This document shows, in pieces, positions 53,580 through 61,383 of a stretch of 64,000 nucleotides of DNA. Position 1 is the first letter of the stretch. Each line of letters starts with the position of its first letter. The DNA is taken from contig NZ_FRAA01000001.1 of assembly GCF_900142205.1 (NCBI RefSeq), positions 50,889-114,888 of the forward strand, read 5' to 3'. A program made the position numbers and the translations under genes. The stretch comes from Reichenbachiella agariperforans (lineage in GTDB: Bacteria; Bacteroidota; Bacteroidia; Cytophagales; Cyclobacteriaceae). The notes beneath the pieces were generated by a model, which was given only the letters and a program-made list of their open reading frames with translations, ran no database searches and was not told where the DNA came from.

Positions 53580-54668
53580 TTACGCTGTAGGTATTTTGTC
53601 TTTTGGGAGTTTATTAAATCGATTGAGTACGGAGATAAACAAGGCCTGCCTGATAAAGACCGCTCCGTGTGCCTGAGTAAAGTATAGGTTGTGATGGGTA
53701 TCGTCCAATATCGGGTCCAACTCGTCGAGCCGTGCCAAAGGATGAAGTACCACCGCATCTTCTTTCAATTTCGTGTTTTCGTCTAGTTTGAATCGACTAT
53801 CCAGTGACTTGTAGCTATCCCCCAAAAAGGCAATAGAATTCATATAGATCACATCGAGATCCTCGACTACTTCGTTGATATCATTGGTAATGTGAATTTT
53901 GATCCCCGAGGCTTCTGCTTTGACATTCAGTTCTTCGCCGAGAGGATCAGCCATCTCTGAGATGATAGAGATCTGCTTGATGTCGTCTTTGAAAAGGAGC
54001 GACATGCGCAAAAAGCTATTGACTGCACGCATACTCCCTGGCGTACCTAGAATCCCAAGGTGGATTTTCTCTTCCGGTTTCAGAACGCCCTTGAGTTGAG
54101 GTTTCCACTTGAGGATCGCAAACCAATCGGCCAGCGACTGTGTGGGATGCTCTCCCGAACCATTGCCAGCATTGATGAGTGGGACACGTAGGTTGGGCAT
54201 GATTTCTTCGATCGCTGAGGTCTCGGTATGTCGCATGACCACACAATCCCCATATGCATTGAACATCTCTCCGATATCGAGCAATGACTCGCCCTTGGCC
54301 TGACCTGTACTCTTGCCATCCGAGATACTGATGATCTTGCCATCCAATCTCAATACTGCACTCTCAAAAGACAGCCTCGTCCGTGTACTTGCTTCGAAAA
54401 AGGCTGTCACGATAATTTTCCCATCAAGGGGGTGAGATTTTGCAATTTCCGTGCTCTCAAGTAGTGCCGCAAACTTGCAGATCTCCAAGACCAGTTCTTT
54501 GTCAAACTGATTTACGGAAAGGATACTCTGCCCCGTGAGTCGCTTCAATACCTCTATATTGATCGGGTCTTCTTGGAGTAGTTTTTCGGGATCGGGATTA
54601 AGACCGTCCGATGCTAAGGGGTTTTTGTCCAGTGCATTTTTTCCTGGATCAAACTTATCACTTACCAT
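53580..54668 (-). CDS. Aspartate/ornithine carbamoyltransferase-fold enzyme in a catabolic-type operon
   Basis: The product is 362 residues. The carbamoyl phosphate motif FFEASTRTRLSFE (about 88-101), lysine loop AKGESL, GEHPTQSLADWF and HPLARLDE...YFTQAHGAVFIRQALF all match aspartate carbamoyltransferase. The first about 60 residues are an extra N-terminal segment absent from PyrB. There are no pyrimidine genes nearby. Its start overlaps the 40-residue membrane peptide gene by 7 bp. It may move a carbamoyl group to or from an uncommon acceptor, as oxamate or ureido carbamoyltransferases do, or it may be a true PyrB. Confidence 0.85.
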   Translation of the reverse strand: MVSDKFDPGKNALDKNPLASDGLNPDPEKLLQEDPINIEVLKRLTGQSILSVNQFDKELVLEICKFAALLESTEIAKSHPLDGKIIVTAFFEASTRTRLSFESAVLRLDGKIISISDGKSTGQAKGESLLDIGEMFNAYGDCVVMRHTETSAIEEIMPNLRVPLINAGNGSGEHPTQSLADWFAILKWKPQLKGVLKPEEKIHLGILGTPGSMRAVNSFLRMSLLFKDDIKQISIISEMADPLGEELNVKAEASGIKIHITNDINEVVEDLDVIYMNSIAFLGDSYKSLDSRFKLDENTKLKEDAVVLHPLARLDELDPILDDTHHNLYFTQAHGAVFIRQALFISVLNRFNKLPKDKIPTA

Positions 54669-54784
54669 AGTTGTTTGGATTTAATATCTCTAATCAATAG
54701 CCATACTAATGCTATCACTGTCACGGTGATTCCTAGCAAAGAAGTCCCAATCAATACACTTAAAAATAGTTCAGAAAAGTTCAT
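54662..54784 (-). CDS. 40-residue single-helix membrane peptide, probable symporter accessory protein
   Basis: The ATG at 54784 lies 10 bp after the symporter stop and the TAA at 54662 overlaps the carbamoyltransferase start by 7 bp. The peptide begins MNFSELFLSVLIGTSLLGIT, continues as one hydrophobic helix (VTVIALVWLLI) and ends RDIKSKQLW. Small one-helix partners are known for several sodium/solute symporters. The position between symporter and enzyme, exact frame and overlap speak for a real gene. It is too short for most gene finders. Confidence 0.75.
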   Translation of the reverse strand: MNFSELFLSVLIGTSLLGITVTVIALVWLLIRDIKSKQLW

Positions 54785-54794
54785 GGTATAGGCT

Positions 54795-56228
54795 TTATTC
54801 TTGAGATTTAGATTCGTTGAGTGTGTTCCATTCGAAATCGTCTGGAAACAAATAGGTACAGACCAGTACCGTCACCATAGACACAGCTGCTCCAATCAAT
54901 GAGGCGGTGTACCAGCCCAATTGAAAATAAGCCACTAGGCCGATACTACTACCCAGTATCATTCCGAGCATCGCTCCTTTGGCGTTGGCTTTGCGCCAAA
55001 ATAGACCCGTCACGATGGGCCAAATCGTACTCCCCACCATAGGCCCTGCAAAAAACAACACCGTAGCAAGCGTACCAATGCGTGGCATACAAAACGCCCA
55101 TGCCAGAACCCCCAAGCCAATAATGATTCCTGCCGAAACTTTTCTCAGCAGCTTTTCACCAGCTTTCGGATTAATCATCTTGCGGTAAATATCTTCGGTA
55201 ATAAGATCAGAGGTAGCCGCCAATAAACTGTCAATACTGGATGCGAGCGAACAAAAGAATACAGCAAATACAATCACCGCACCTGCTTGCCCCAGCACAT
55301 GAGACGCCACCAACGGCCCCACCATATCCGGACTAGTGATATTGACACCCAGCGAACCACTCGTCAAAGCGATAAATCCTGCCGCAATCGGCACAGGAAA
55401 CCAAAACAGACCCGATAACAAATAAGCCTTTTTTCCAATTTTTTCGCGCATAGCAAAGGCTCGACTCCACCACACGTTGCTGTGAAACACTTCCCCCAGC
55501 CCAAAAAGCAGGTTGTTAAATACGGACATGATCGCTGCAGGCATGAGTGCATTCAATAGCATGGGCTTTTCATCCAATACATTGATATATATGTGACCAA
55601 AATCAACCTGTGTCAATACACCAACACCCACGACCACTATACCAATCAAAATAATCAGAGATTGAATAAAATCCGTCCCGATCACAGCATACAAACCACC
55701 AAACAAGGTATAAACAACGCATACACCAAGGATCACTGTCATTCCCAGTTCGTACGGAATACCTGCGATGGCATTCATCAGGATCCCTCCCGCCATGCCC
55801 ATACTCACCAGCCATGTAAAACCATAAAAGATACTGATAACTAGAAAGACATACCAGGTAAACTTGCCATATCGTAGACGGATAAAATCCCCACTCGTGT
55901 AGCCCGTCGGCATCAGTGCTTTGATTCGATTCGCTAAAGGCGCAAAAAGAAATAACCCAAAGGAAGCAGTGGAATAGGCAATCATACCCCATATCCCAAG
56001 CTGCAGCGCAAACTGTGGCGCGAGCATCGTGGTATTGGATGTGACCCATGTCGCCATGGCCGTGGCAGCACCAAAAGCCAACCCCACATTGCGTCCAGCG
56101 AGCATGAACCCATCCATGTTTTTGGCCTTCTTGCCCCAGTAGACACCTAAAAATATCCACAGTGCACTGAGTACGGCCAGTAGTATCCATCCCGTCTCAG
56201 GCGAAATAATAAAAGATTGATGATTCAT
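54795..56228 (-). CDS. Sodium:solute symporter (SSS family)
   Basis: The product is 477 residues with about 13 membrane helices. Typical segments are MLAGRNVGLAFGAATAMATWV, GLYAVIGTDFIQSLIILIG and the FFCSLASSIDSLLAATSDLIT helix. SSS proteins use Na+ to import amino acids, vitamins, urea or allantoin-like compounds. It overlaps the FnIII-like gene upstream by 4 bp (ATGA) and is followed by the 40-residue peptide. It probably brings in the substrate of the operon's amidohydrolases. Confidence 0.93.
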   Translation of the reverse strand: MNHQSFIISPETGWILLAVLSALWIFLGVYWGKKAKNMDGFMLAGRNVGLAFGAATAMATWVTSNTTMLAPQFALQLGIWGMIAYSTASFGLFLFAPLANRIKALMPTGYTSGDFIRLRYGKFTWYVFLVISIFYGFTWLVSMGMAGGILMNAIAGIPYELGMTVILGVCVVYTLFGGLYAVIGTDFIQSLIILIGIVVVGVGVLTQVDFGHIYINVLDEKPMLLNALMPAAIMSVFNNLLFGLGEVFHSNVWWSRAFAMREKIGKKAYLLSGLFWFPVPIAAGFIALTSGSLGVNITSPDMVGPLVASHVLGQAGAVIVFAVFFCSLASSIDSLLAATSDLITEDIYRKMINPKAGEKLLRKVSAGIIIGLGVLAWAFCMPRIGTLATVLFFAGPMVGSTIWPIVTGLFWRKANAKGAMLGMILGSSIGLVAYFQLGWYTASLIGAAVSMVTVLVCTYLFPDDFEWNTLNESKSQE

Positions 56229-56647
56229 GACGTAGAGGGTGTTGAGCGTGAACCTTTGATGATAACAACTGACGTCAGGCTAAATACAAGCAAGCCCAAG
56301 CCTGACAAAGTCAACGCTAGATTTAGCGACTGATGTTGCACTTGTACTTGCAACACATTCGACCACTCGCCCTCATTGGCTTTGACTCGGTAGTAATACT
56401 GCCCGTCCAAGAGACCAGAAACAAAACTCGCCTTGTCAGGTCCACGGTAGATGACTTTGGTTTCCTCAAACAGAGAGTCTTTGGCCTGCTCCAGCCAAAA
56501 GAACTCTGCCTCACCTGACCAATCGAGCTGTATGTACCCACTCGGTGCTACCTGTAGGGATTCCCCTACGAACTCTACTTCTTGCGCTTGGACCACACTC
56601 ATCGCCCAACAGTAGATTCCCAGGGCCAGGGATAATTTTGAGACCAT
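56225..56647 (-). CDS. Exported FnIII-like protein with C-terminal membrane anchor
   Basis: The product is 140 residues. It has signal peptide MVSKLSLALGIYCWAMSVVQ, a small beta domain (FVGESLQVAPSGYIQLDWSG...YYRVKANEGEWSNVLQVQV) like fibronectin III, and a C-terminal hydrophobic helix (LALTLSGLGLLVFSLTSVV) with a charged tail. It would sit outside the inner membrane. It overlaps the symporter gene and shares a TAATG overlap with the gene upstream. No family was recognised. Confidence 0.75.
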   Translation of the reverse strand: MVSKLSLALGIYCWAMSVVQAQEVEFVGESLQVAPSGYIQLDWSGEAEFFWLEQAKDSLFEETKVIYRGPDKASFVSGLLDGQYYYRVKANEGEWSNVLQVQVQHQSLNLALTLSGLGLLVFSLTSVVIIKGSRSTPSTS

Positions 56648-56868
56648 TATTTTTCAATTTCTTTGTCCTCTTCTTTTTTTACTTCGGGTGTTTCCTCAGG
56701 AGGTTCATCCACTATGTTGCCAAACTCATCTACATAGGCAATCATTTCGTTGAGCGTACCCCCTCCATTTTCTCTTTCCTCTAGTTTCAGCCTTTTCTCT
56801 TCCTTCTTCTTTCTTTTTTTCTCCGCTTTCTGTCTTTTGACAAATGCATTAAAGTTCTTCTTTCCCAT
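56647..56868 (-). CDS. Small highly basic/acidic cytoplasmic protein
   Basis: The product is 73 residues. It starts MGKKNFNAFVKRQKAEKKRK, with a Lys-rich half, then a conserved GGTLNEMIAYVDEFGNIVDE core, then an acidic Glu/Lys tail. Similar small proteins are widespread in Bacteroidota and often lie beside cold-shock genes; that link is from memory. It is the first gene of the operon and overlaps the next start by one base (TAATG). Function unknown. Confidence 0.75.
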   Translation of the reverse strand: MGKKNFNAFVKRQKAEKKRKKKEEKRLKLEERENGGGTLNEMIAYVDEFGNIVDEPPEETPEVKKEEDKEIEK

Positions 56869-57579
56869 CTCTCTCCTGTTTTAGTCCATGTATTTCGCTT
56901 CCATTCTCTACTGGCATATCCTGCGCAGGAAACGATTCTACGCACGATAGGGTCAGACATCTTAGCGATTGAATTAAAACACCAATTCCTTTTCTACAGC
57001 ATAGAATGGGCATAGCAAATCCTCCTTTTTCTGAAACAGAAAAAGTGAACACACTATCCCTAGCAAGTTTTTGTTAAAAAGAAATTGATAATTGGAAGTA
57101 GGGAATCCGTCGGGTGACACACACACTGGTAGCCCCAGTTGGTTCATGACCAGATATGATCTGGTGCATTCGTGTAGCTCGACCCTGTCGATGACGGAGA
57201 TATGTACTTTAAAACCTTCGATAAATATGTGGTGTCCCCATAGGCTCTGATCCAGCAGTAGCCATATGATTAACTCATCTTCTAAGATATTTAATGACAA
57301 TACGAAGTTAGAATATATGTCCTACACCACAAATTATAAGCGAACTAATCTATATGTATGCCCATGCAAGGCTAATCTCATTTACATATTATACAACAAT
57401 AGTACCCACCGGTAGAGGTGAAGTAAACAAAACCTGATAGATTGATGACTAATCTATCGTCATAGACAAGACTATCCCCCCTTCTGATCCTAACTAAAAA
57501 GAACCGTTTAATAAAGTGCAGTACTAATAAGAAAGTTAATGGAGTCAATGACTAACTATCTAATGGTAGAGCGTACTCT
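56869..57579. other. 711-bp stretch without a supported gene
   Basis: A minus-strand frame at 56974-57300 begins with TTG and has no domain I recognise. A clean hairpin, GATAGATT-7-AATCTATC, lies at 57436-57458. The eight-gene operon promoter should be in the left part, but no exact TAnnTTTG box near 56868 was found. Confidence 0.4.
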
Positions 57580-57978
57580 TTACACTACCAAATCGCCGAG
57601 TCGTTCACAGTCTTCCAAACTCAGCGGCTTTCGCGCTATACTATGAATCTCCTCGTTGATCAGTAACTTTTCTAATCTAGCAATCTGGTCTTCATAAGTC
57701 AAAACAACAATCTTAACGTCCTCTTTATCAAAATGATTGAGCATGGCATATTCATGCAAAAACACTTGCCCTTCGATCACTGGAATATGAACATCGAATA
57801 GGATGAGTTTTGGAAGTGTACAACCTGAACTCTTCAAATAATCAATAGCTGCCTTTCCACTCGTCACTACTGCTACATTCTCTGCCAACTGAGACTCAAT
57901 AATCGCCAGCTTATGCGCATAATTGTCAGTTGCATTGTTATCTATCAACAGTGCATTCTTGCATCTATATTCTCTCAT
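57580..57978 (-). CDS. Single-domain response regulator (CheY-like)
   Basis: The product is 132 residues, just a receiver domain. The acidic start reads ALLIDNN, phospho-Asp is in LILFDVHIP, Thr in VVLTYED and Lys in ARKPL. Asn residues follow the first Asp where a second acid is common, so metal binding may be weaker. There is no output domain. It follows the lytic transglycosylase gene, separated only by a second TAG stop. Confidence 0.85.
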   Translation of the reverse strand: MREYRCKNALLIDNNATDNYAHKLAIIESQLAENVAVVTSGKAAIDYLKSSGCTLPKLILFDVHIPVIEGQVFLHEYAMLNHFDKEDVKIVVLTYEDQIARLEKLLINEEIHSIARKPLSLEDCERLGDLVV

Positions 57979-57981
57979 CTA

Positions 57982-59916
57982 CTATTCTTTGACTCTAATT
58001 CTCTCCCCTACAGAAAGTGCAAAATTATCCTTTTGATTGATCCTCAACAAGTCCTGAATCGGAATGTTATATTTTTTGGATATCCCATAGAGCGTTTCGC
58101 CTGGTTCAACGACATGAAAATCCACCTCCTTAGGTTTCATCTCAAATGCGCGCCCTTCTCCGTGTATGATCAGTGTTTGCCCTAGACTCAGGCCGACATC
58201 ATAGAGATCATTCCATTCTTTGATATCCTCTACCGACACCCCATACTTCTTGGAGAGTGAGTACAAGGTTTCTCCCTTTGTGACCTCATGAGTGAAATAA
58301 TTTCTATCCTCGGTTTTTTTCTCTTTTCTAGGAGCTTCAGCAACTGGGGTTGGTTCTTTGTCTGGCTCAGGCTCTCCTACTTCCATAAAAGTCGGCAACT
58401 CTTCAGGAGCTTCTACTTTTTCTTCCTTTACCTCATCCACGGCATCTTCTTCTAGAGGTGTCGGTTCTTGCTCATCTACCTCTTCTTCCTGGATCGCTTT
58501 CTCTATGATTTCTTGTTCCTTCTTCTCTGCTAGTTTTTCAGCCTTTTTCTCCTCACGGATCAGTTCCTTTACTGGAATCGTCTCATCTACTGGTGCAGTA
58601 GATAGTTCGCGAATCTCTACAGGTTGATCCTTTGGTCGTCTATTTCTAAGCCACATCACACGACCTGCTTTGATAGGGTCTATGGTCATCATTCGATTCA
58701 TACGAGCCAGTCGCTTTTCTTTGATCCCGAACTTTTGTGAAATCTCCCACATCGTCTCACCTGGCAGTGCAGTATAGTAATAGGTCCGCCCTCGATTACG
58801 CTTTGCCCTCAGGTAGTACACTTCTCCTTCTTGTATCGCCTCCCCAACAGTGATATCGTTGTACTTGGCCAAACGCTCAGGGTGTAAAGCTGCCTTTTCT
58901 GACAAAGACTGCACATCATCTCCTGGCTGTGCCAATATAGTCGGCAGCCCATTGATCTTAATGAAGATATTTTTCTGCGTATTCAGACCTGCACTGAGTG
59001 ATGGGATCACTACGGGTGCAGCTGTGCCCCCTGTATCTGATTTTTCGCTTTTCTGTACATGATGTTTTTCTACCCCACCATTGATTTTATCAATAGACTT
59101 TAACTTACCCGTCACTGGTACAACTACGGTATAAGTTTTATCATCTGGAATTTTACTGGTTTTCAACCATTTGTTATACTGTTTAAGTTCCGTCTCGCTG
59201 ACTTTGAGTTCGTCTGCAATCTTACTCAACGTTTTTCCACCACCTCGCTCATAGACGAGTAGTTTCATCCCCTGACTATGCCCTCTCTTCATCGCTTCCT
59301 CAAAAGCGATTTTGTGCGCTAAACAACGCTTCACGTACCAATGTGTCTTTCGATCTATTGTCATTCGGGTCGCTCCGAACTGTTTCTCATCGACATACTT
59401 CGCTGCACCACCACGCCCAGTCATGTGGGCGAGCAGTGTATATATCCAATTGTTGAAATAGAAATTGTGACGTTTGAAATACTTGGCTGCACCAATAGTA
59501 GAAGAAACAATATTCAATCGCTCGTCAACATTCCTATCAATGCGCAACCCTACCTCTCTACCTGTAAAATCCTTAAACTGCCAGAACCCCACTGCGTTGG
59601 CAGAGGACACTGCATCTGAAATCAATGCACTTTCCTGTACGGAGAGAAATTTAAAATCATCTGGCACGTTCTGCTCTTTAAGCGTCTTCTCTATCACAGG
59701 AAAGTATAGCCGAGCACGATCTGCCTTCAATTCAAAATATTTTTCACTCCGAGTGAGCATATCTACGTCTTCTTGAATTTCCTTTCGTGCACCTTCGGTG
59801 ATCTTGAGTTTCATTCCGGCAAACTCCATCGTCGTGGGGACTTTGGGCTGATATGGCTCTTCGGCTCGGAGACCGGAACACAAAAAGAGGACTAAACAGG
59901 TGAAAAAGTATCTCAT
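57982..59916 (-). CDS. MltD-like lytic transglycosylase with LysM repeats
   Basis: The product is 644 residues with signal MRYFFTCLVLFLCSGLRA. The SLT catalytic domain has Glu95 (LSVQESALIS), AVGFWQFKDFTG and YTLLAHMTGRGGAAKYV. Then come LysM-type units: one diverged at about 215-265, one at about 370-420 (YYYTALPGETMWEIS), and two strong ones at the end (HEVTKGETLYSLSKKYG; HVVEPGETLYGISKKYN). An acidic Glu/Pro linker separates them. It cuts peptidoglycan glycan strands in the envelope. It overlaps the upstream methyltransferase gene by 4 bp and ends with two TAG codons in a row. Confidence 0.93.
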   Translation of the reverse strand: MRYFFTCLVLFLCSGLRAEEPYQPKVPTTMEFAGMKLKITEGARKEIQEDVDMLTRSEKYFELKADRARLYFPVIEKTLKEQNVPDDFKFLSVQESALISDAVSSANAVGFWQFKDFTGREVGLRIDRNVDERLNIVSSTIGAAKYFKRHNFYFNNWIYTLLAHMTGRGGAAKYVDEKQFGATRMTIDRKTHWYVKRCLAHKIAFEEAMKRGHSQGMKLLVYERGGGKTLSKIADELKVSETELKQYNKWLKTSKIPDDKTYTVVVPVTGKLKSIDKINGGVEKHHVQKSEKSDTGGTAAPVVIPSLSAGLNTQKNIFIKINGLPTILAQPGDDVQSLSEKAALHPERLAKYNDITVGEAIQEGEVYYLRAKRNRGRTYYYTALPGETMWEISQKFGIKEKRLARMNRMMTIDPIKAGRVMWLRNRRPKDQPVEIRELSTAPVDETIPVKELIREEKKAEKLAEKKEQEIIEKAIQEEEVDEQEPTPLEEDAVDEVKEEKVEAPEELPTFMEVGEPEPDKEPTPVAEAPRKEKKTEDRNYFTHEVTKGETLYSLSKKYGVSVEDIKEWNDLYDVGLSLGQTLIIHGEGRAFEMKPKEVDFHVVEPGETLYGISKKYNIPIQDLLRINQKDNFALSVGERIRVKE

Positions 59917-60599
59917 AAAACTCGTAGGATCATTAGTCCATCTCGGACTGGCATAAGTACATTTTCGACCCGATCGTCTTGATGTACATTTTGATTGAAA
60001 GCCAATAGGGCTTTGGTGTCTTTGTCCGTTGATTTCTCGTCCACTACTTTGCCACTCCAGAGGACATTGTCTGCGATGATAAACCCTCCCTGTCGCATCT
60101 TTGGCAGCACTAGGTCAAAATAAGCTTGGTAGTTAGACTTGTCGGCATCTATAAAAATTAGATCAAATACCTCGTCTATCGTCGGGATTATTTCCAGTGC
60201 ATTGCCTACATGAAAATCAATCTGATCATCATAACTCGACTCGGACAAGTAGCCACGTACACGCTCCTCTAGTTCTTCATTCACATCCAGCGTAACCAAC
60301 CGACCGTCGGGAGCCAACCCCTCAGCCAAACATAGCGCTGAGTATCCAGTGTATGTGCCTATCTCTAGTACTACTTTTGGTCGTATCATGTGCGAAAACA
60401 TAGACAGTACCCTGCCTTGCATGTGCCCAGAGAGCATTCTAGGTCGCATTACATAGAGATGTGTTTCTCGGTCTATCTTCTCTAGAAGTGAACTAGCAGC
60501 TTGACTATGTTGCTCTGCGTATCGCTGTATTTCGTTTGCTAAAAAATCCAAATGGTTTCGATCAATAAATTGTGACAATTCTAGTCCATATCCCGCCAA
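59913..60599 (-). CDS. O-methyltransferase, class I SAM-dependent
   Basis: The product is 228 residues, usual for the caffeoyl-CoA/catechol O-methyltransferase-like family. Motifs are VVLEIGTYTGYSALCLAEGL (SAM), TLDVNEEL, IFIDADKSNYQAYFD and GGFIIADNVLWSGKV (metal site Asp/Asn). The true substrate is unknown. It leads the operon with the transglycosylase and response regulator. Confidence 0.9.
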   Translation of the reverse strand: MAGYGLELSQFIDRNHLDFLANEIQRYAEQHSQAASSLLEKIDRETHLYVMRPRMLSGHMQGRVLSMFSHMIRPKVVLEIGTYTGYSALCLAEGLAPDGRLVTLDVNEELEERVRGYLSESSYDDQIDFHVGNALEIIPTIDEVFDLIFIDADKSNYQAYFDLVLPKMRQGGFIIADNVLWSGKVVDEKSTDKDTKALLAFNQNVHQDDRVENVLMPVRDGLMILRVL

Positions 60600-60664
60600 T
60601 TAGCAACTTACTTTTCATGATTCACATGAAGCAAAATCAAGCTTTTTAAAATAGAATAAAGGCT

Positions 60665-60672
60665 TATTTTTG
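60665..60672 (+). promoter_or_regulatory. -7 box TATTTTTG for the deoxynucleoside kinase gene
   Basis: This exact TAnnTTTG match ends 21 bp before the ATG at 60694. It also covers an upstream in-frame TTG at 60670, which argues against that codon as the start. Confidence 0.5.
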
Positions 60673-60693
60673 CGCAAACAGCACAACAACCCC

Positions 60694-61317
60694 ATGATCA
60701 AACACATCGCCATTGCAGGGAATATAGGAGCAGGCAAAACTACGCTGACCAAAATGCTTGCCAAACATTATGGATGGGAAATCCAACTCGAAGAAGTCGA
60801 CAACAACCCCTATCTAGCAGATTTTTACAAAGACATGTCCCGTTGGGCATTTCATCTCCAGATATTCTTCCTAAATAGTCGGTTCAAACAGGTACAAGAG
60901 ATTGCACAAATCCAAGCGCCCGTCATCCAAGACCGCACGATCTACGAAGACGCCTATATTTTTGCAAAAAGCCTCTATGACCAAGGCTACTTTGTGCAGC
61001 GCGACTATGACAACTACCTTTCCATTTTTGAATCCATGATCCAATATGTAGAGGCTCCTGACCTCCTGATCTATCTCAAATCTGACCTGGATAATCTGGT
61101 AAGAAACATAGAAAACCGAGGCAGAGACTATGAAAAAACAATCCGAATCGACTACCTACAAGAGCTCAAAACCCACTATGATACATGGATACAAAACTAT
61201 GACAAAGGCAAACTGCTCATCATAGATGTCAATACGATCAATTTCGTAAAAAATCCCGAAGACTTCTCATCTATCGTATCCAAGATAGATCGTGAACTAT
61301 TTGGCTTATTTAGCTAA
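60694..61317 (+). CDS. Deoxynucleoside kinase (dNK/dGK family)
   Basis: The product is 207 residues from the ATG at 60694 (MIKHIAIAGNIGAGKTT). P-loop GNIGAGKTTL, LEEVDNNPYL, the QDRTIYEDAYIF motif (ERS-type DR site) and a LID-like RNIENRGRDYEK arginine segment are present. It phosphorylates deoxynucleosides for salvage. The -7 box just upstream sets the start choice. Confidence 0.92.
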   Translation: MIKHIAIAGNIGAGKTTLTKMLAKHYGWEIQLEEVDNNPYLADFYKDMSRWAFHLQIFFLNSRFKQVQEIAQIQAPVIQDRTIYEDAYIFAKSLYDQGYFVQRDYDNYLSIFESMIQYVEAPDLLIYLKSDLDNLVRNIENRGRDYEKTIRIDYLQELKTHYDTWIQNYDKGKLLIIDVNTINFVKNPEDFSSIVSKIDRELFGLFS

Positions 61318-61383
61318 TCAATGAGTCTAAATAGAGATTATGTAAAGTCTCCCTACTATATGTAAATTACATTAACACATAAC

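Noticed and set aside
53579-53758. Extended N-terminus of the asparagine synthetase
   Set aside because: The enzyme needs Cys at position 2, which only the ATG at 53578 provides.
55603-56190. 195-codon minus-strand frame rich in Cys and Trp
   Set aside because: It is an alternative frame of the symporter gene, with implausible composition.
56974-57300. 108-codon minus-strand frame starting with TTG
   Set aside because: No recognised domain, non-ATG start and no neighbours that overlap it; a faint likeness to RimP was not convincing.
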